A stretch of 22,422 bases of DNA from Chloroflexota bacterium (lineage in GTDB: Bacteria; Chloroflexota; Anaerolineae; DTPP01). Shown here in pieces: positions 15,011 through 22,422 of the stretch. Position 1 is the stretch's first letter; each line of letters starts with the position of its first letter. Position numbers and translations under genes: made by a program. The stretch covers positions 1 through 22,422 of the forward strand of contig JAAYZY010000167.1 in assembly GCA_012514615.1 (NCBI GenBank). Reading direction: 5' to 3'. Below the pieces are notes generated by a model. That model was given only the letters and a program-made list of their open reading frames with translations. It did no database searches and was not told the DNA's origin.

Positions 15011-16321
15011 CTAGACCGGGTCGCTGGGTTCCCCCACCTGGGCAACCAGCACCCGATCCACCCGCAGGCCGTCCATGTCCAACACCTCGAAGCGCAAGCC
15101 CATGCACTCGAAGCGCTCGCCCACCTCGGGCACGTGCCCCAGGCGGTGCAGCACGAAGCCGGCCAGGGTCTCGTAGAAGCGTTCCCCTTCCTCAGGCATC
15201 TCCCGCACGCCGAAGAGCTCTTTGAACTCGTCGATGGGCAAGCGCCCATCCAGCAGGAAGTCGCCGTTCCCGCGCCGCACCACCGTCTGGTTGGCGTGCT
15301 CATCGGCCTCGGGCAAGTCTCCCAGGATCGCCTCCACCACGTCGGTGAGGGTCACCAGCCCCTGCAGGCCGCCGTATTCGTCCATCACCAGGGCGGCCTT
15401 GACCCGCTCTTCCCGGAAGCGTTCCAGCATCTCCAGCGCTGGCAGCCCTTCGGGGACAAAGAGGGCCGGCCGCAGGGCAGCCCTCAGGTCCAGCGGCTTG
15501 CCGGCCAGCCTCTGGGCCAACAAGTCTTTGGTCAGGGCCATTCCCACCACGTGGTCCAGCGCGCCTTCGGCCACCGGGAAGCGGGAGAAGCCGGAGGTGC
15601 GGATCTTCTGCACCAGCTTCTCCGGGGGGTCGTCCACATCCAGCCAGACCACCTCTGGGCGCGGGGTCATGAGCATGCTCACCCGGCGGTCGGCCAGGCG
15701 GAAGACGCGCTGCACCATCTGTTCTTCGGCTGCCTCGAAGATGCCCACCTGGCGGCCTTGCTGCAGTAGGATCTTGATCTCCTCTTCGGAGACGGGGCTC
15801 TGGTCGGCGGCCGGCGCGCGCAGCAGGCGCAGCACACCGTCGGTGGAGAGGCTGAGAAGGCGGACCGCCGGCGCTGTCACGCGGGCCAGGATACGCATGG
15901 TGGGCGCCATGGTTGCCGCCACCTGCTCGGCGTTGTTCAGGGCCAGCCGTTTGGGCACCAGCTCGCCGATGACCAGTGACAGGTAGGTGATGCCCAGCAC
16001 CACCAGGCCCACGGCCAGCCCCCCACTGTAGGGGGCGAGGAGAGGAGCAGCCCGCAGCGCCTGGGCCAGCGGCTCGGCCAGGGTGGCCCCGCCGAAAGCG
16101 CCGGCCAAGATGCCCACCAGGGTGATGCCGATCTGCACGGTGGAAAGGAAGGTGGTCGGCTCGTCGGCCAGCGCCAGCGCCATGAGCGCTCCCTTGTCGC
16201 CCTCGGCGGCGCGCTGCTGCAGCGACGACTGGCGCGCCGACACGATGGCGATCTCCGACATGGCCAGCACGCCGTTGATCACGATGAGCAGGAGGATGAT
16301 CGCCAGTTCCACAAAGACCAA
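15011..16321 (-). CDS. CNNM/CorC-HlyC family membrane protein (DUF21, CBS pair, CorC_HlyC domain)
   Basis: Inner-membrane protein of 436 residues in the family often labelled hemolysin, now linked to Mg2+/Co2+ transport or resistance. Residues about 1-160 form the DUF21/CNNM domain: the first helix leads into INGVLAMSEIA, followed by GITLVGILAGAFGG and SLVIGELVPKRLALNN. Two CBS modules follow (about 215-270 and 280-335; MTPRPEVVWLD and VMDEYGGLQGLVTLTDVVE), then a CorC_HlyC domain (about 345-430; DGRLPIDEF). No ATG fits the N-terminus. A TTG at 16321 lies 6 nt after AGGAG (16328-16332) and starts right at the first helix, so it is chosen. The frame stays open further upstream, but that stretch is low-complexity and overlaps the promoter. 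Confidence 0.92.
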   Translation of the reverse strand: MVFVELAIILLLIVINGVLAMSEIAIVSARQSSLQQRAAEGDKGALMALALADEPTTFLSTVQIGITLVGILAGAFGGATLAEPLAQALRAAPLLAPYSGGLAVGLVVLGITYLSLVIGELVPKRLALNNAEQVAATMAPTMRILARVTAPAVRLLSLSTDGVLRLLRAPAADQSPVSEEEIKILLQQGRQVGIFEAAEEQMVQRVFRLADRRVSMLMTPRPEVVWLDVDDPPEKLVQKIRTSGFSRFPVAEGALDHVVGMALTKDLLAQRLAGKPLDLRAALRPALFVPEGLPALEMLERFREERVKAALVMDEYGGLQGLVTLTDVVEAILGDLPEADEHANQTVVRRGNGDFLLDGRLPIDEFKELFGVREMPEEGERFYETLAGFVLHRLGHVPEVGERFECMGLRFEVLDMDGLRVDRVLVAQVGEPSDPV

Positions 16322-16370
16322 GGCCGACTCCTTTCCCTGATGGCACACCTGGTGCGGGGAGGCCGGCCGT

Positions 16371-16399
16371 ATAGTAGCATGGATGGGCGATCTGGGCAA
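16371..16399 (-). promoter_or_regulatory. Promoter for the CNNM-type gene
   Basis: On the minus strand, TTGCCC (16399-16394) and TACTAT (16376-16371) are separated by 17 bp. The predicted leader is about 43 nt to the TTG start at 16321. The -10 is weaker than others in this window. Confidence 0.5.
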
Positions 16400-16467
16400 C
16401 GGCAGGCCCACGCCCGACTGCTCGGTCGGCCGCTCTTCCGCCACAGGATACGGCAGGCGCACACCCA

Positions 16468-16493
16468 CAGGGGCGCACGGCCGTGTGCCCCTG
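16468..16493 (-). terminator. Palindromic hairpin downstream of the ABC operon
   Basis: Arms 16468-16478 and 16483-16493 pair over 11 positions, with one G-U or A-C pair depending on strand, around a GGCC loop. It lies 70 bp past the permease stop and upstream of the CNNM promoter. No T-tract follows on the minus strand, so termination is plausible but not certain. Confidence 0.5.
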
Positions 16494-16562
16494 CCCAAAC
16501 GGGGAAGCCCAGCATGGCCTCGGCCGCGTGGTCGATGCCTCGGGGCTGTTGGTTGCCCTCGC

Positions 16563-17381
16563 CTACAGCCGGGCCTTGAGCTCGCCGCGCCCAAAGGAGC
16601 GCACGCCCATCCACAGCAGCGCTGCATCCACTGCCCAGAGCGCCAGCCCCAGCAGAGCCACCAGGCCCACGCTGAAATACATCACCCCCAGGGCTTGGCC
16701 GATGAGCAGGGCCATCAGGGGCAGGACGACCACGCCGCCCAACTGGTAGGCCTCTTGGAAGCTCTGCGCCCGCTGCGAGACCACAACCATGGAGCCCAGC
16801 CCCAGGGCGGCCACGGCCGGCACCACCCACAGGACCAGCAGCACCCACATGAGGTTGGGGAAGAAGACGCGACCCATCACCGACCAGGCCGCGGCGTTGG
16901 CCACCACCGCGTAGAGCAGGAACCCCACCCAGGCCACGGCCATGGCCGCCAACCACCCGGCAAGCACCTTGGCCAGGAACAACTCCAGGTCGCTGGTGGG
17001 AGTGTAGAGCAGCGCTTCCAGCGTCTTGCGTTCCTTCTCCCCGGCGAAGCTGTCGGCGGCGATGACGCTGGCCACCATCAGGGGGATGATCAGGTACATG
17101 GGGGCCATGAAGTAGATGAGCATCAGGGCGTAGATGCGCTCCAAGCCCTGGTAGTCGGCGATTTCCGCGGCGAACCCCGCGGGCATGCGCTGTAGCATCT
17201 CCTCCATCTCCCGTACCTCCGAAGGGCCCACCTCCGGCAGCATGGGAATCAGGGCGGTGAGGCCGGGGACCAGCGTGAAGATGACCAGCGGCACCACCAC
17301 CAACGGAATCAGCACGCCCTTGTTGCGCACCACGACGAGCAGGTCTTTGCGGATGATGGCGCGAATGGCGCGGGGGTTCAT
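16563..17381 (-). CDS. ABC-2 type transporter permease
   Basis: Membrane subunit of an ABC exporter, 272 residues. It has about six hydrophobic segments (near 23-47, 85-109, 134-160, 176-200, 212-232 and 236-258). The FAGEKERKTLEALL stretch (residues 112-125), between the second and third segments, is typical of NatB/YhaP-like ABC-2 permeases. Its ATG overlaps the ATPase stop in an ATGA arrangement, so translation is coupled. A Na+-extruding or lipid/peptide-exporting role is known in relatives, but the substrate cannot be decided here. Confidence 0.92.
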   Translation of the reverse strand: MNPRAIRAIIRKDLLVVVRNKGVLIPLVVVPLVIFTLVPGLTALIPMLPEVGPSEVREMEEMLQRMPAGFAAEIADYQGLERIYALMLIYFMAPMYLIIPLMVASVIAADSFAGEKERKTLEALLYTPTSDLELFLAKVLAGWLAAMAVAWVGFLLYAVVANAAAWSVMGRVFFPNLMWVLLVLWVVPAVAALGLGSMVVVSQRAQSFQEAYQLGGVVVLPLMALLIGQALGVMYFSVGLVALLGLALWAVDAALLWMGVRSFGRGELKARL

Positions 17382-18331
17382 GCGGGCACCTCCTCAGGGC
17401 TCTGCAGGGCGAAGTAGACGTCTTCCAGGGTGGGCTCTTGCGGAGCGACGCGGTAGACCCGCACCCCCGCGCCCACCAGCCGGACCAGGAGGGCGGGGAT
17501 CATCTCCCGCTGCACCCCCTGGACGAGGAGCAAGTTGCCTTCTTCCGGCGCCACGCCGGCCACGCCGGCGGCCTTCAGGGCCTCCTGGGCCCGAGGTGCG
17601 TCACCTGGGGCCACGTCCAGCTCCAGGCGCAGGCTCTGGCCCATCTGCCGCACCAGCTGCGCAGGCGTGCCCAAGGCCAACAGCCGGCCGCGCTCCAGCA
17701 CAGCCACCCGATGGCAGAGCTTCTGGGCTTCGGCCAGATTGTGGGTGCAGAGGAAGACAGTGGCCCCTTCCTCGCGGCTCAGGTGGGCAACTAGGTCGTG
17801 CACGGCGCGGCTGGCCACGGGGTCCAGGCCGGCGGTCGGCTCGTCCAGGAAGAGGATCTCCGGGCGGTGCAGGATGGCCCGGCTCAGGGCCAGTCGCTGC
17901 TTCATCCCTTTGCTGTAGCCGCCGACCTTGTCGTCAGCGCGATCGGCCAGGCCGAAGGCAGCCAGCAGTTCCTCCACGCGGTGTCTCGCCTCGGCCTGCG
18001 GCACGCTGTAGAGCTCGGCGTAGTAGGCCAGGTTCTCGCGGCCGCTCAATCGCTCGTCCAGCGAGGGCGTCTCGGTGAGGACGCCGGTGCGCCGCCGCAG
18101 GGCCGGGCCGTCGCTCACCGGGTCCAGGCCCAGCACGCGGGCGCTGCCGCTGCTGGGGTGCAGCACCCCATTGAGCAGCCGTACGGTGGTGGTCTTGCCG
18201 GCCCCGTTGTGGCCCAGGAAGCCTAGCACCTCCCCGGACTGCACCAGGAGGTGCAGGTCGTTGACGGCCACCGTCTCCCCGAAGCGGCGGGTGAGGCCCT
18301 GGACGGCGATGGCGGCGTTGTGGGTCTCCAT
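17378..18331 (-). CDS. ABC transporter ATP-binding protein
   Basis: Cytoplasmic ATPase of 317 residues that drives the adjacent ABC-2 permease. Motifs are Walker A GHNGAGKTT (40-48), the signature region YSKGMKQR (139-146; a variant of LSGGQ common in NatA/CcmA-type subunits), Walker B ILFLDEP (159-165), the D-loop AGLD (167-170) and switch H197 in CTHN. A C-terminal extension (about 225-317) carries the usual EPTLEDVYF motif near the end. The ATG at 18331 is preceded by GGAGG with a 7-nt gap; the open frame upstream of it contains the promoter and is not coding. Confidence 0.94.
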   Translation of the reverse strand: METHNAAIAVQGLTRRFGETVAVNDLHLLVQSGEVLGFLGHNGAGKTTTVRLLNGVLHPSSGSARVLGLDPVSDGPALRRRTGVLTETPSLDERLSGRENLAYYAELYSVPQAEARHRVEELLAAFGLADRADDKVGGYSKGMKQRLALSRAILHRPEILFLDEPTAGLDPVASRAVHDLVAHLSREEGATVFLCTHNLAEAQKLCHRVAVLERGRLLALGTPAQLVRQMGQSLRLELDVAPGDAPRAQEALKAAGVAGVAPEEGNLLLVQGVQREMIPALLVRLVGAGVRVYRVAPQEPTLEDVYFALQSPEEVPA

Positions 18332-18379
18332 GGGCAAACCTCCATACTGTGTGGCAGGATCGGGCGTCGCCCTGCTCCC

Positions 18380-18385
18380 ATTATA
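18380..18385 (-). promoter_or_regulatory. -10 box of the ABC operon promoter
   Basis: A perfect TATAAT on the minus strand, flanked by GG on both sides, 48 bp upstream of the ABC ATPase start. No good -35 is seen at 16-19 bp, so it may need an activator or rely on the flanking context. Confidence 0.6.
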
Positions 18386-18446
18386 CCCCAGGAGAGTAGG
18401 AAATGCCTTGCCCAGGTGGGGCGAATCGGCCCCGGCAGGGTGGATA

Positions 18447-18481
18447 GGCTGAGCCCTGACCACTTGGCCAGGGTCTGAGCC
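18447..18481 (+). promoter_or_regulatory. Imperfect 35-bp dyad, candidate operator
   Basis: GGCT at 18447-18450 pairs with AGCC at 18478-18481. CCCTG at 18454-18458 pairs with CAGGG at 18469-18473, and CC with GG inside, around ACTT (18462-18465). There is one A-C mismatch, one G-G mismatch and one bulged base. It ends 4 bp before the rocD -35 box, in the gap between two divergent transcription units. Confidence 0.35.
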
Positions 18482-18485
18482 AGGA

Positions 18486-18515
18486 TTGGCGCAACCGCGC
18501 CGAACAGGGTATACT
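18486..18515 (+). promoter_or_regulatory. Promoter for rocD
   Basis: TTGGCG (18486-18491) and TATACT (18510-18515), 18 bp apart, with GG on both sides of the -10. The predicted leader is about 65 nt to the ATG at 18587. Confidence 0.65.
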
Positions 18516-18586
18516 GGGGCCGCTGGGCCTATCCCCTCGACGGCCAGCGTCGGCTGTCGGCACAACTACGATGTTTGAGGGAGGAC

Positions 18587-19801
18587 ATGGAAAGCAAGCG
18601 ACTGATCGAACTGGAAGACCGCTACGGTGCGCGGAACTACCATCCGCTGAACGTGGTGCTGGAGCGCGCCGAGGGCGTGTGGGTCTACGATGTGGAAGGC
18701 CGCCGCTACTTGGATGCCTTGAGCGCCTACTCGGCGGTGAACCAGGGGCACCGGCACCCCCGCCTGGTGCGCGCTGCAGTGGAGCAGTTGGGCAAGGTGA
18801 CGCTGGTGTCACGGGCCTTTCGCAACGACCAGCTGCCGCTTCTGTGCCAGGAGCTCTGCAATCTGACCGGCTACGAGATGTTCCTGCCCATGAACAGCGG
18901 CGCCGAGGCGGTGGAGACCGCTCTGAAGGCAGCCCGCAAGTGGGCCTACCAGCGCAAAGGCGTGCCCCAAGGCCAAGCCGAGATCATCACCTGCGCCGGG
19001 AACTTCCACGGGCGCACCATCAGCATCATCACCTTCTCCAGCGAGCCGCTCTACCGAGAGGGGTTCGGCCCCTTCACGCCAGGCTTTGTCTCGGTGCCCT
19101 ACGGCGACGTTCAGGCCCTGGAACAGGCCATCACCCCCAACACGGCCGCCTTCTTGGTGGAGCCGATCCAAGGGGAGGCCGGCGTGGTGGTGCCACCAGA
19201 GGGCTACCTGCGTCAGGCGCGGGAGATCTGCAGCCGCCACAACGTGCTGCTGATGGCAGACGAGATCCAGACCGGCCTGGGCCGCACCGGCAAGCTCTTC
19301 GCCTGCGACCACGAGGGGGTGCGCCCTGACGCCCTCATCGTGGGCAAGGCTCTGGGCGGCGGCATCTACCCGGTGTCGGGCGTTCTGGCCTCGCAGGAGG
19401 TGCTGGGCGTCTACACGCCGGGCTCCCACGGCTCCACCTTCGGCGGCAACCCGCTGGCGGCGGCGGTGGCCCGGGAGGCGCTGCAGGTGCTGCTGGACGA
19501 AGGGTTGGTGGAGAACTCGGCGCGCATGGGCCGCCGCTTTGTGGAGGGCCTGCAGCAGGGTCTGGTTCGCTGGCCCAGCCCCCACGTCCACCAGATCCGT
19601 GGCAAGGGGCTGTTGGTGGGCATCGTGCTGAAGCCGCAAGCCGGCGGCGCGCGGCGATTCTGCGAAGCCTTGGCCCAGCGGGGCATCCTGTGCAAAGAGA
19701 CGCACGAAGACATCCTGCGCTTCGCCCCGCCTCTGGTCATCGACGAGGAGACGGTGGACTGGGCGGCGGATGAGATTGTGGCGGCGCTGAACCTGCCCTG
19801 A
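18587..19801 (+). CDS. rocD: Ornithine--oxo-acid aminotransferase
   Basis: PLP-dependent class III aminotransferase, 404 residues, converting ornithine and 2-oxoglutarate to glutamate semialdehyde and glutamate in the cytoplasm. The N-terminal [11 protein letters not shown] and [14 protein letters not shown] are hallmarks of the ornithine aminotransferase branch rather than ArgD or GabT. Other landmarks are [16 protein letters not shown] (phosphate contact), FHGRT, the [11 protein letters not shown] metal-free aspartate motif, PLP-binding K254 in [10 protein letters not shown] and the [11 protein letters not shown] loop. ATG 18587 is preferred over an in-frame TTG at 18575 because the latter overlaps the purine-rich ribosome-binding site (GAGGGAGG, 18577-18584). 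It has its own promoter and terminator, so it is probably a single-gene unit. Confidence 0.93.
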   Translation: MESKRLIELEDRYGARNYHPLNVVLERAEGVWVYDVEGRRYLDALSAYSAVNQGHRHPRLVRAAVEQLGKVTLVSRAFRNDQLPLLCQELCNLTGYEMFLPMNSGAEAVETALKAARKWAYQRKGVPQGQAEIITCAGNFHGRTISIITFSSEPLYREGFGPFTPGFVSVPYGDVQALEQAITPNTAAFLVEPIQGEAGVVVPPEGYLRQAREICSRHNVLLMADEIQTGLGRTGKLFACDHEGVRPDALIVGKALGGGIYPVSGVLASQEVLGVYTPGSHGSTFGGNPLAAAVAREALQVLLDEGLVENSARMGRRFVEGLQQGLVRWPSPHVHQIRGKGLLVGIVLKPQAGGARRFCEALAQRGILCKETHEDILRFAPPLVIDEETVDWAADEIVAALNLP

Positions 19802-19822
19802 GCCGACCGCTGAGCCGGTTCC

Positions 19823-19856
19823 CCTGGCCCCCGAGCACCCTTGCCCGGGGGCCAGG
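19823..19856. terminator. Bidirectional terminator between rocD and the PIG-L gene
   Basis: A perfect 11-bp GC-rich stem (19823-19833 and 19846-19856) with a 12-nt loop, sitting in the 60-bp gap between two convergent genes. It lacks clear T-tracts; position and symmetry support use in both directions. Confidence 0.7.
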
Positions 19857-19861
19857 CGCGC

Positions 19862-20650
19862 TCAGGCGGGGAGCCAGACGCGCTCGGCGAAGGACGCTGC
19901 CAGGCGCATCTGCTGGGCCAGGCCGGCCGCGTGCTCCAGCGTCTGCAGGGCCATGGCGGCCGGGCCGCCGAACAGGACCCCCAACTGCGAGCCGTAGCAG
20001 CCCACCGCCCGCAGCCGCAGGGCCAAGAACTCTTCGTCGTAGGGCGCAGGGGCGGGACGCAGCGGGGGCAGCTCGGCCAGGGCCTGCTCCACCTGGCCTT
20101 CCACGGCGCTGTAGGGATAGTCTTCGTAGAACTGCACGGCGTGGCCGGCCTGCATCAGGATCAGAGCCGCGGCCCGGGCCAAGGTGTGGTCCACATGGCG
20201 GCCCACGGCCAGGGGCGCGTGGAGCGTGGCCTGCCCCGGCCCGCCCAGCAGGGCGGCCAGCTCAGCCGCCAACTGGGCGGGGAAGGCGGCTGCCTCTTCC
20301 GAGGCTGGCGGCCCGAAGATGGCCTCACGGTCTGCGTAGAAGAGCCCTTGGGCCCCCCGGCGGTAGATGGCGTCGCCGTGGGGTAGGTGGGTGAAGTCGG
20401 CCCCTAGCAGGGCCAGTGCCTGGCTGTCTTCGGCGCGGCGCAGAGCGGGCGGGTTCGGGCCTAGGCCCCAGTCTTGGTGCAGGGCGGCCGCGAAGGGCGA
20501 AAGGCCGTCGGCGGGCGCGTCGCCGGCGAAGATGGTGACCACCTGTACCGCGGCCTTGGCCTGGGTCAGGCCGGCGATCTGCCCGCCGCAGGAAAGCGCG
20601 GCATCGTCCAAGTGGGGCGAGAGGAACAGGTGTGGGTTTGGTGTGGGCAT
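19862..20650 (-). CDS. PIG-L/LmbE family N-deacetylase
   Basis: Zinc-dependent deacetylase family, 262 residues. Zinc ligands of the family are present: SPHLDDAALSCGG (H13, D16 region) and the late GRHVDHTLAR (H152, H155). The RRAED motif (71-75) is also typical. Relatives remove acetyl from N-acetylglucosaminyl lipids or thiols such as the bacillithiol and mycothiol precursors, and others act on antibiotics, so the substrate is open. No signal peptide is visible. The ATG at 20650 has AGGAG 10 nt upstream. The neighbouring genes give no pathway context. Confidence 0.9.
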   Translation of the reverse strand: MPTPNPHLFLSPHLDDAALSCGGQIAGLTQAKAAVQVVTIFAGDAPADGLSPFAAALHQDWGLGPNPPALRRAEDSQALALLGADFTHLPHGDAIYRRGAQGLFYADREAIFGPPASEEAAAFPAQLAAELAALLGGPGQATLHAPLAVGRHVDHTLARAAALILMQAGHAVQFYEDYPYSAVEGQVEQALAELPPLRPAPAPYDEEFLALRLRAVGCYGSQLGVLFGGPAAMALQTLEHAAGLAQQMRLAASFAERVWLPA

Positions 20651-20657
20651 CGGCAGG

Positions 20658-20687
20658 TTGCTCCTAAGGTCGTTCTGTGGGTATAAT
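20658..20687 (+). promoter_or_regulatory. Promoter for the lipoprotein gene
   Basis: TTGCTC (20658-20663), an 18-bp spacer and TATAAT (20682-20687) preceded by GGG. The -35 hexamer is identical to that of the response regulator promoter. The likely start is near 20694. Confidence 0.65.
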
Positions 20688-20698
20688 GATGGCTGAGG

Positions 20699-20728
20699 AT
20701 TCTACCACGCCCCGGGGCGAGGCTGCAA
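20699..20728 (-). promoter_or_regulatory. Candidate promoter for the PIG-L gene
   Basis: On the minus strand, TTGCAG (20728-20723) and TAGAAT (20704-20699) with an 18-bp spacer and GG before the -10. The predicted start near 20692 lies about 40 nt before the ATG. It faces the lipoprotein promoter, and the two transcription starts nearly coincide. Confidence 0.45.
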
Positions 20729-20747
20729 AGGGAACGGGAGGATGGCC

Positions 20748-21215
20748 ATGAAGCGGTGGGGGGCGACGGGGATGCTGGTGGCCTTGACGGCGCTGGCTGG
20801 CTGCGGCGGCCAGAACGGGGCGGCCCATCAGCAGGCCATCCGAGATCTGGTGGCGCGGGAGGCGCAGGCTGTGGTGGCCCAGGACCTGGATGTCCTGATG
20901 GAGTTGTGGGCTTCCACTGCAGTGGTCACCGACGCCGGCTTCACCCCCAACGACGCCTCCGACGACCTGGTCTGGCGCGGCGACGATGCCCTGCGGGATC
21001 GCTACATCTTCGAGGTCTTCCCCGGTGGCGCCGCCGCGGCCGGCCCCACAGAGCTGGAGGTGGAGGTGCAGGGCGATCGAGCCACAGCCCGCTCCACCAC
21101 CCGCGTCGGCAGCGAGGTCTCGCCCGGCGGCGACCGCTGGACCTTTGTCCGCCGGGACGGCCGCTGGCTGATCCAAAGCCTGACTTACAACTTGGAAGCG
21201 CCCCCCACGCCCTGA
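20748..21215 (+). CDS. Small lipoprotein with SnoaL/NTF2-like domain
   Basis: Protein of 155 residues from ATG 20748. An ATG at 20742 touches the GGGAGG ribosome-binding site (20736-20741), so the later one, 6 nt away, is preferred. A short lipoprotein signal (MKRWG then a hydrophobic run) ends in the lipobox LAGC with acylated C19. The mature part starts with a helix (HQQAIRDLVAREAQAVVAQDLDVLMELW) and continues with strands including DRWTFVRRDGRWLIQSL, the pattern of SnoaL/DUF4440-like NTF2 folds. No catalytic role can be assigned; ligand binding at the membrane surface is a guess. The flavin-reductase-like gene follows 17 bp downstream. Confidence 0.82.
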   Translation: MKRWGATGMLVALTALAGCGGQNGAAHQQAIRDLVAREAQAVVAQDLDVLMELWASTAVVTDAGFTPNDASDDLVWRGDDALRDRYIFEVFPGGAAAAGPTELEVEVQGDRATARSTTRVGSEVSPGGDRWTFVRRDGRWLIQSLTYNLEAPPTP

Positions 21216-21232
21216 CCCTAAGGAGGAACGCC

Positions 21233-21769
21233 ATGCCCTACACCGCTGTGCCCTACGCCACACACCTGCCTGTGGCCCTGGACCTGCTGCGCGACCCCGG
21301 CCTGCTGCTGGTGGCCGCCGGCCGAGACGGCCGCCCCAATGCCATGACCATCGGCTGGGGGACCGTGGGGATCATCTGGGGCAAGCCGATCTTCTCCGTG
21401 CTGGTGCGACCCTCCCGGCACACCTTCCGCCTGCTGGAGGAGTCGGACTCGTTCACCGTGTGCGCGCCGGCTCCCAGCCAGTACGATGCGGTGGAGTTCT
21501 GCGGCACACGCTCGGGCCGAGATATGGACAAGTTCGCCGCCTGCGGGCTAACGGCCCGGCCTTCCAGCGCCGTGCGCGCCCCAGGCATCGAAGGCTGCCC
21601 GCTGATCTACGAGTGCCAGGTGGTGCACACCAACGATGTGGTCCCTGCCCACCTGACCGAGGGCATCCGCGCCAGCGCCTACCCCCAGGGTGACTACCAC
21701 CGCCTGTACTACGGCGAGATCCTGGCTCTGCAGGCGTTGGACGACGCCGCCCGTCGGCTGGAGGGCTGA
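21233..21769 (+). CDS. Flavin reductase-like FMN-binding split-barrel protein
   Basis: Protein of 178 residues. The ATG is 6 nt after a perfect AGGAGG. The fold of flavin reductase-like (FlaRed) proteins is indicated by LLVAAGRDGRPNAMTIGWGTVGIIWGKP (FMN-binding strands), SVLVRPSRHTFRLLEES and FTVCAPAPSQYDAVEFCGTRSGRDMDKF. Relatives bind FMN and reduce flavins or act as stand-alone oxidoreductases; the physiological partner is unknown. Several cysteines (in FTVC, EFCG, AACG and EGCP) are noticeable for a short protein but common in this family. It lies in a close-packed series with the lipoprotein and Mut7-C genes. Confidence 0.88.
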   Translation: MPYTAVPYATHLPVALDLLRDPGLLLVAAGRDGRPNAMTIGWGTVGIIWGKPIFSVLVRPSRHTFRLLEESDSFTVCAPAPSQYDAVEFCGTRSGRDMDKFAACGLTARPSSAVRAPGIEGCPLIYECQVVHTNDVVPAHLTEGIRASAYPQGDYHRLYYGEILALQALDDAARRLEG

Positions 21770-21796
21770 CCTGCCCCGTTTGGGGCGGAGGGAGCC

Positions 21797-22422
21797 ATGC
21801 CACAGGCCCACTTCCGCTTCTACGCCGAACTCAACGACTTCCTGCCTCCGCGCCGCCGGCAGATTGCTTTCGTCCACAGCTTCGCCGAGCGCGCCTCTGT
21901 GAAAGACGTGATCGAAGCGCTGGGGGCGCCGCACACGGAGGTGGAGGCGATCCTGGTCAACGGTGCAGCGGTGGGTTTCGGCTACCTGGTGCAAGATGGA
22001 GACTGGATCAGCGTCTACCCAGCCTTCGCCTCCCTGCCCCTTCCCCAGACCATGCGCCTGCGGCCCCCCCTGCCGGCGGAGGCGCGCTTCGTGCTGGACG
22101 CTCACCTGGGCCGCCTGACCGCGTACTTGCGCATGCTGGGCTTCGACGCCCTGTACCGCAACGATTTCGCCGACGAGGAGCTGGCCCGCCTTGCCCAGGA
22201 GGATGGGCGCATCCTGCTGACCCGGGACCGCGGCTTGCTGAAGCGCAGCGTGGTGACCCACGGCTACTGCATCCGCAGCACCCAGGCGGTGGCACAGGCC
22301 GCGGAGGTGTTGCGGCGCTTTGACCTGGGCGCGGGCGTGCAGCCGTTTCACCGCTGCCTGCGCTGCAACGGGACCCTGCAGCCGGTGGAGCGATCCGCCG
22401 TGCTGGGCCAGCTTCCGCCCCG
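21797..22422 (+). CDS. Mut7-C RNase-like protein with N-terminal beta-grasp (ubiquitin-like) domain, 3' truncated by window
   Basis: The open frame runs from ATG 21797 (GGAGG at 21787-21791) to the window end, giving at least 208 residues. Residues about 1-78 resemble the ThiS/MoaD-like beta-grasp domain often fused to Mut7-C: FRFYAELNDFLP at the start, ILVNGAAVGFGYLVQDGDWISVYP near the end. Residues from about 95 on match Mut7-C, a PIN-like nuclease fold: FVLDAHLGRLTAYLRMLGFDALY with the first acidic residue, then ILLTRDRGLLKR. A treble-clef-like zinc site begins at CLRCNG near residue 193; its second cysteine pair would lie beyond the window. RNase activity is predicted for the family and largely untested. 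Confidence 0.88.
   Translation, partial: MPQAHFRFYAELNDFLPPRRRQIAFVHSFAERASVKDVIEALGAPHTEVEAILVNGAAVGFGYLVQDGDWISVYPAFASLPLPQTMRLRPPLPAEARFVLDAHLGRLTAYLRMLGFDALYRNDFADEELARLAQEDGRILLTRDRGLLKRSVVTHGYCIRSTQAVAQAAEVLRRFDLGAGVQPFHRCLRCNGTLQPVERSAVLGQLPP

Overview
This window is high-GC bacterial chromosome, densely coded, with no tRNA, rRNA, CRISPR array or insertion sequence that I could see. Several traits together suggest a member of the Chloroflexota (Anaerolineae-like): a secreted protein built of 'DQAGNW' Ig-like repeats, a TPR membrane protein opening with a CPFLG four-cysteine motif, Pro/Thr-rich stalks and a BNR-repeat protein. This placement is inference from family resemblance; no marker gene was compared.

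Layout. (i) 1-986: 3' part of leuS, followed by a strong terminator hairpin. (ii) 1126-14379, all on the + strand: a promoter and an OmpR-type response regulator; a 177-bp gap with dyad symmetry; a 1,819-residue secreted Ig-repeat protein; a single-pass TPR protein with a Pro/Thr stalk; a secreted BNR-repeat protein with a similar stalk; a 935-residue membrane histidine kinase (GAF-GAF-PAS-HisKA-HATPase); and a GNAT acetyltransferase. Gaps after the response regulator are short (177, 44, 38, 59 and 19 bp). (iii) 14376-16399, - strand: a CNNM/CorC-type membrane protein and a second GNAT, convergent with the first and sharing stop-codon bases with it. (iv) 16468-18385, - strand: a two-gene ABC exporter operon (ATPase and ABC-2 permease, 4-bp overlap). 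(v) 18486-19801, + strand: ornithine aminotransferase, then a bidirectional terminator. (vi) 19862-20728, - strand: a PIG-L/LmbE deacetylase. (vii) 20658-22422, + strand: a small NTF2-like lipoprotein, a flavin-reductase-like protein and a Mut7-C RNase-like protein with a beta-grasp N-terminus, cut by the window end.

The most interesting part is block (ii). A response regulator and a histidine kinase bracket three extracytoplasmic proteins. A plausible but untested reading is that the two-component pair controls, or senses through, this surface assembly. Non-coding details worth a look are the dyad-rich 5' region of the Ig-repeat gene, a 16-codon ORF with an excellent ribosome-binding site that ends on the kinase start, a 35-bp imperfect dyad beside the rocD promoter, two interlocked opposing promoters at 20658-20728, and a recurring GG-flanked -10 box.
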